23,088 nucleotides of DNA, from positions 1 through 23,088 of the forward strand of contig USJX01000048.1 in assembly GCA_900555035.1 (NCBI GenBank). The letters are read 5' to 3'. The DNA comes from an uncultured Prevotella sp. (lineage in GTDB: Bacteria > Bacteroidota > Bacteroidia > Bacteroidales > Bacteroidaceae). The notes below the pieces were generated by a model. The model searched no databases. It saw only the letters and a program-made list of their open reading frames with translations, and was not told where the DNA came from. Numbering within the stretch: the stretch's first letter is position 1; every line of letters begins with the position of its first letter. Below, in pieces: positions 22,206-23,088 of this stretch. The position numbers and the translations under genes were made by a program.

Positions 22206-22952
22206 ATGAAAAAGCTGAAAAGCCTGGTTCTCATGGCATTGGCATTGCTTCCTGCAAGCAAGGCATTAGCCCAGACCAACGCTCAGGTGCTCTATGATTT
22301 CGGCACCGACCGCAAGTATGTAACTTTGACATTGGAGATGTTCAAACAGGACAAATGGGGAAGCACGTATTTCTTCGTTGACCACGACTTCAACTACGAC
22401 AAGATGGACCCCAACAGCGACAATGTTTCTCTGGGCGGAACCTACACCGAGATTTCGCGTGCGCTGAATTTCTGGAAGGATTCAAGCCTGAAAAACTGGA
22501 GTCTGCATGCTGAGTACAATGGCGGTATCACCAAGAACTACCCTATCAACAATGCATGGCTCTTTGGTGTGGAGTATCTGATTCACGATGCCACCTACAA
22601 GAACACCCTGAACCTGGATGTGCTCTACAAGACCATCAGCAAGAAAGACCAGAATGTTCCGATGCAGTTGACAGCCGTATGGACCTGCAACGACCTCTTT
22701 GGCGTAAAGGGTTTGAAGTTTGACGGCTTCGCTGATTTCTGGTGGGAGACCCACGGCACATTCGATGGCGACGGCCAGGCTAAGAACCGCCACACGGTAT
22801 TCATCACCGAGCCACAGCTCTGGTACAATGTAGGTCAGCACTTCGGCTGCGAGAATCTGAGCCTGGGTGGTGAGGTAGAGATTACGAATAACTTCGGCAG
22901 CACCGACGGAGCCAAGGTTCGCCCTTGCCTGGGTATGAAGTGGGACTTCTAA
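22206..22952 (+). CDS. DUF5020 family outer-membrane protein
   Basis: Bacteroidota protein that I place in DUF5020, a family resembling nucleoside-specific channel (Tsx-like) barrels. Residues 1-22 are a signal peptide ending ALA before Gln23. The mature part alternates short hydrophobic-aromatic strands (YVTLTLEMF, WGSTYFFVDHDF, WSLHAEYNGGI, FDGFADFWWETHG, LSLGGEVEITNNF) and ends with Phe (GMKWDF), as outer-membrane beta-barrels do. The length is 248 aa. Being a barrel is well supported by pattern; nucleoside transport is only inferred from distant family resemblance. Terminator at 22978-22998. Confidence 0.82.
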   Translation: MKKLKSLVLMALALLPASKALAQTNAQVLYDFGTDRKYVTLTLEMFKQDKWGSTYFFVDHDFNYDKMDPNSDNVSLGGTYTEISRALNFWKDSSLKNWSLHAEYNGGITKNYPINNAWLFGVEYLIHDATYKNTLNLDVLYKTISKKDQNVPMQLTAVWTCNDLFGVKGLKFDGFADFWWETHGTFDGDGQAKNRHTVFITEPQLWYNVGQHFGCENLSLGGEVEITNNFGSTDGAKVRPCLGMKWDF

Positions 22953-22977
22953 GGGCTGCTGATAGCTTGACGAGATT

Positions 22978-22998
22978 TGCTTGAAACAAGCATTTTTT
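22978..22998 (+). terminator. DUF5020 gene terminator
   Basis: TGCTTG (22978-22983), loop AAA, CAAGCA (22987-22992), then six T residues. Confidence 0.8.
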
Positions 22999-23006
22999 AC
23001 TTCTCT

Positions 23007-23074
23007 CGAGCAACTTTTGCTCAAATTCGAGCAAGTTAGCTTCCGCTAGTATATTATATAATATATTATATAAA
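23007..23074. other. Alternative short hairpins and AT palindrome at the window end
   Basis: GAGCAA, TTGCTC and again GAGCAA occur in a row (23008-23033): the middle element can pair with either neighbour but not both. An AT-only stretch with the palindrome TATATAATATATTATATA follows. This may be the leader of a gene beyond the window; no coding frame is visible here. Confidence 0.4.
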
Positions 23075-23088
23075 AAGAAAATATATAA

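Overview
The window is ordinary chromosomal DNA of a Bacteroidota bacterium, most likely Prevotella/Segatella. This rests on protein families typical of that group (DUF4494, DUF5020, class B PyrB/PyrI, the YebC N-terminus), on promoters with a TAnnTTTG -7 box and sometimes a TTTG -33 box, and on AT-rich leaders without strong Shine-Dalgarno sites. I see no phage, insertion sequence, CRISPR array, rRNA or tRNA. Nineteen protein genes are supported.

Layout. 1-2160: a secreted M6 metalloprotease (+), facing yggS and a DUF4494 gene (-). 3430-3751: a divergent control region of 322 bp. 3752-6214: a PLP aminotransferase followed 3 nt later by an FtsX/LolE-type permease (+). 6430-9821: two tandem paralogous AMP-forming acyl-CoA ligase-like genes (+). 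9831-12315: a shared hairpin, then a Crp/Fnr-type regulator downstream of lepA (both -). 12417-12803: a small lipoprotein (+), facing a minus-strand cluster pheT, yebC and a TSCPD protein. 16738-19068: a class A penicillin-binding protein (-), divergent from pyrB-pyrI (+). 20788-22068: glyA (+). 22206-22952: a DUF5020 outer-membrane protein (+).

The genes are housekeeping: pyrimidine synthesis (pyrBI), one-carbon metabolism (glyA), translation (lepA, pheT), cell wall (PBP1A), lipid activation (two ligases) and envelope proteins. I found no convincing new multi-gene system.

The more unusual signal lies between genes. The ends of several genes, stop codon included, are repeated immediately downstream: a ligase gene (about 23 bp, imperfect), the lipoprotein (22 bp, three copies) and pheT (18 bp, two copies). 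At pyrB a 7-bp repeat starts exactly on the stop codon. Two other stop codons (M6 protease, glyA) lie within small inverted repeats. At two places (PBP1A/pheT and pyrI/glyA) a terminator-like hairpin of the upstream gene overlaps promoter boxes of the downstream gene. Large inverted repeats lie at 12852-12938 and 9831-9876, and the first ligase promoter carries two identical widely spaced half-site pairs.
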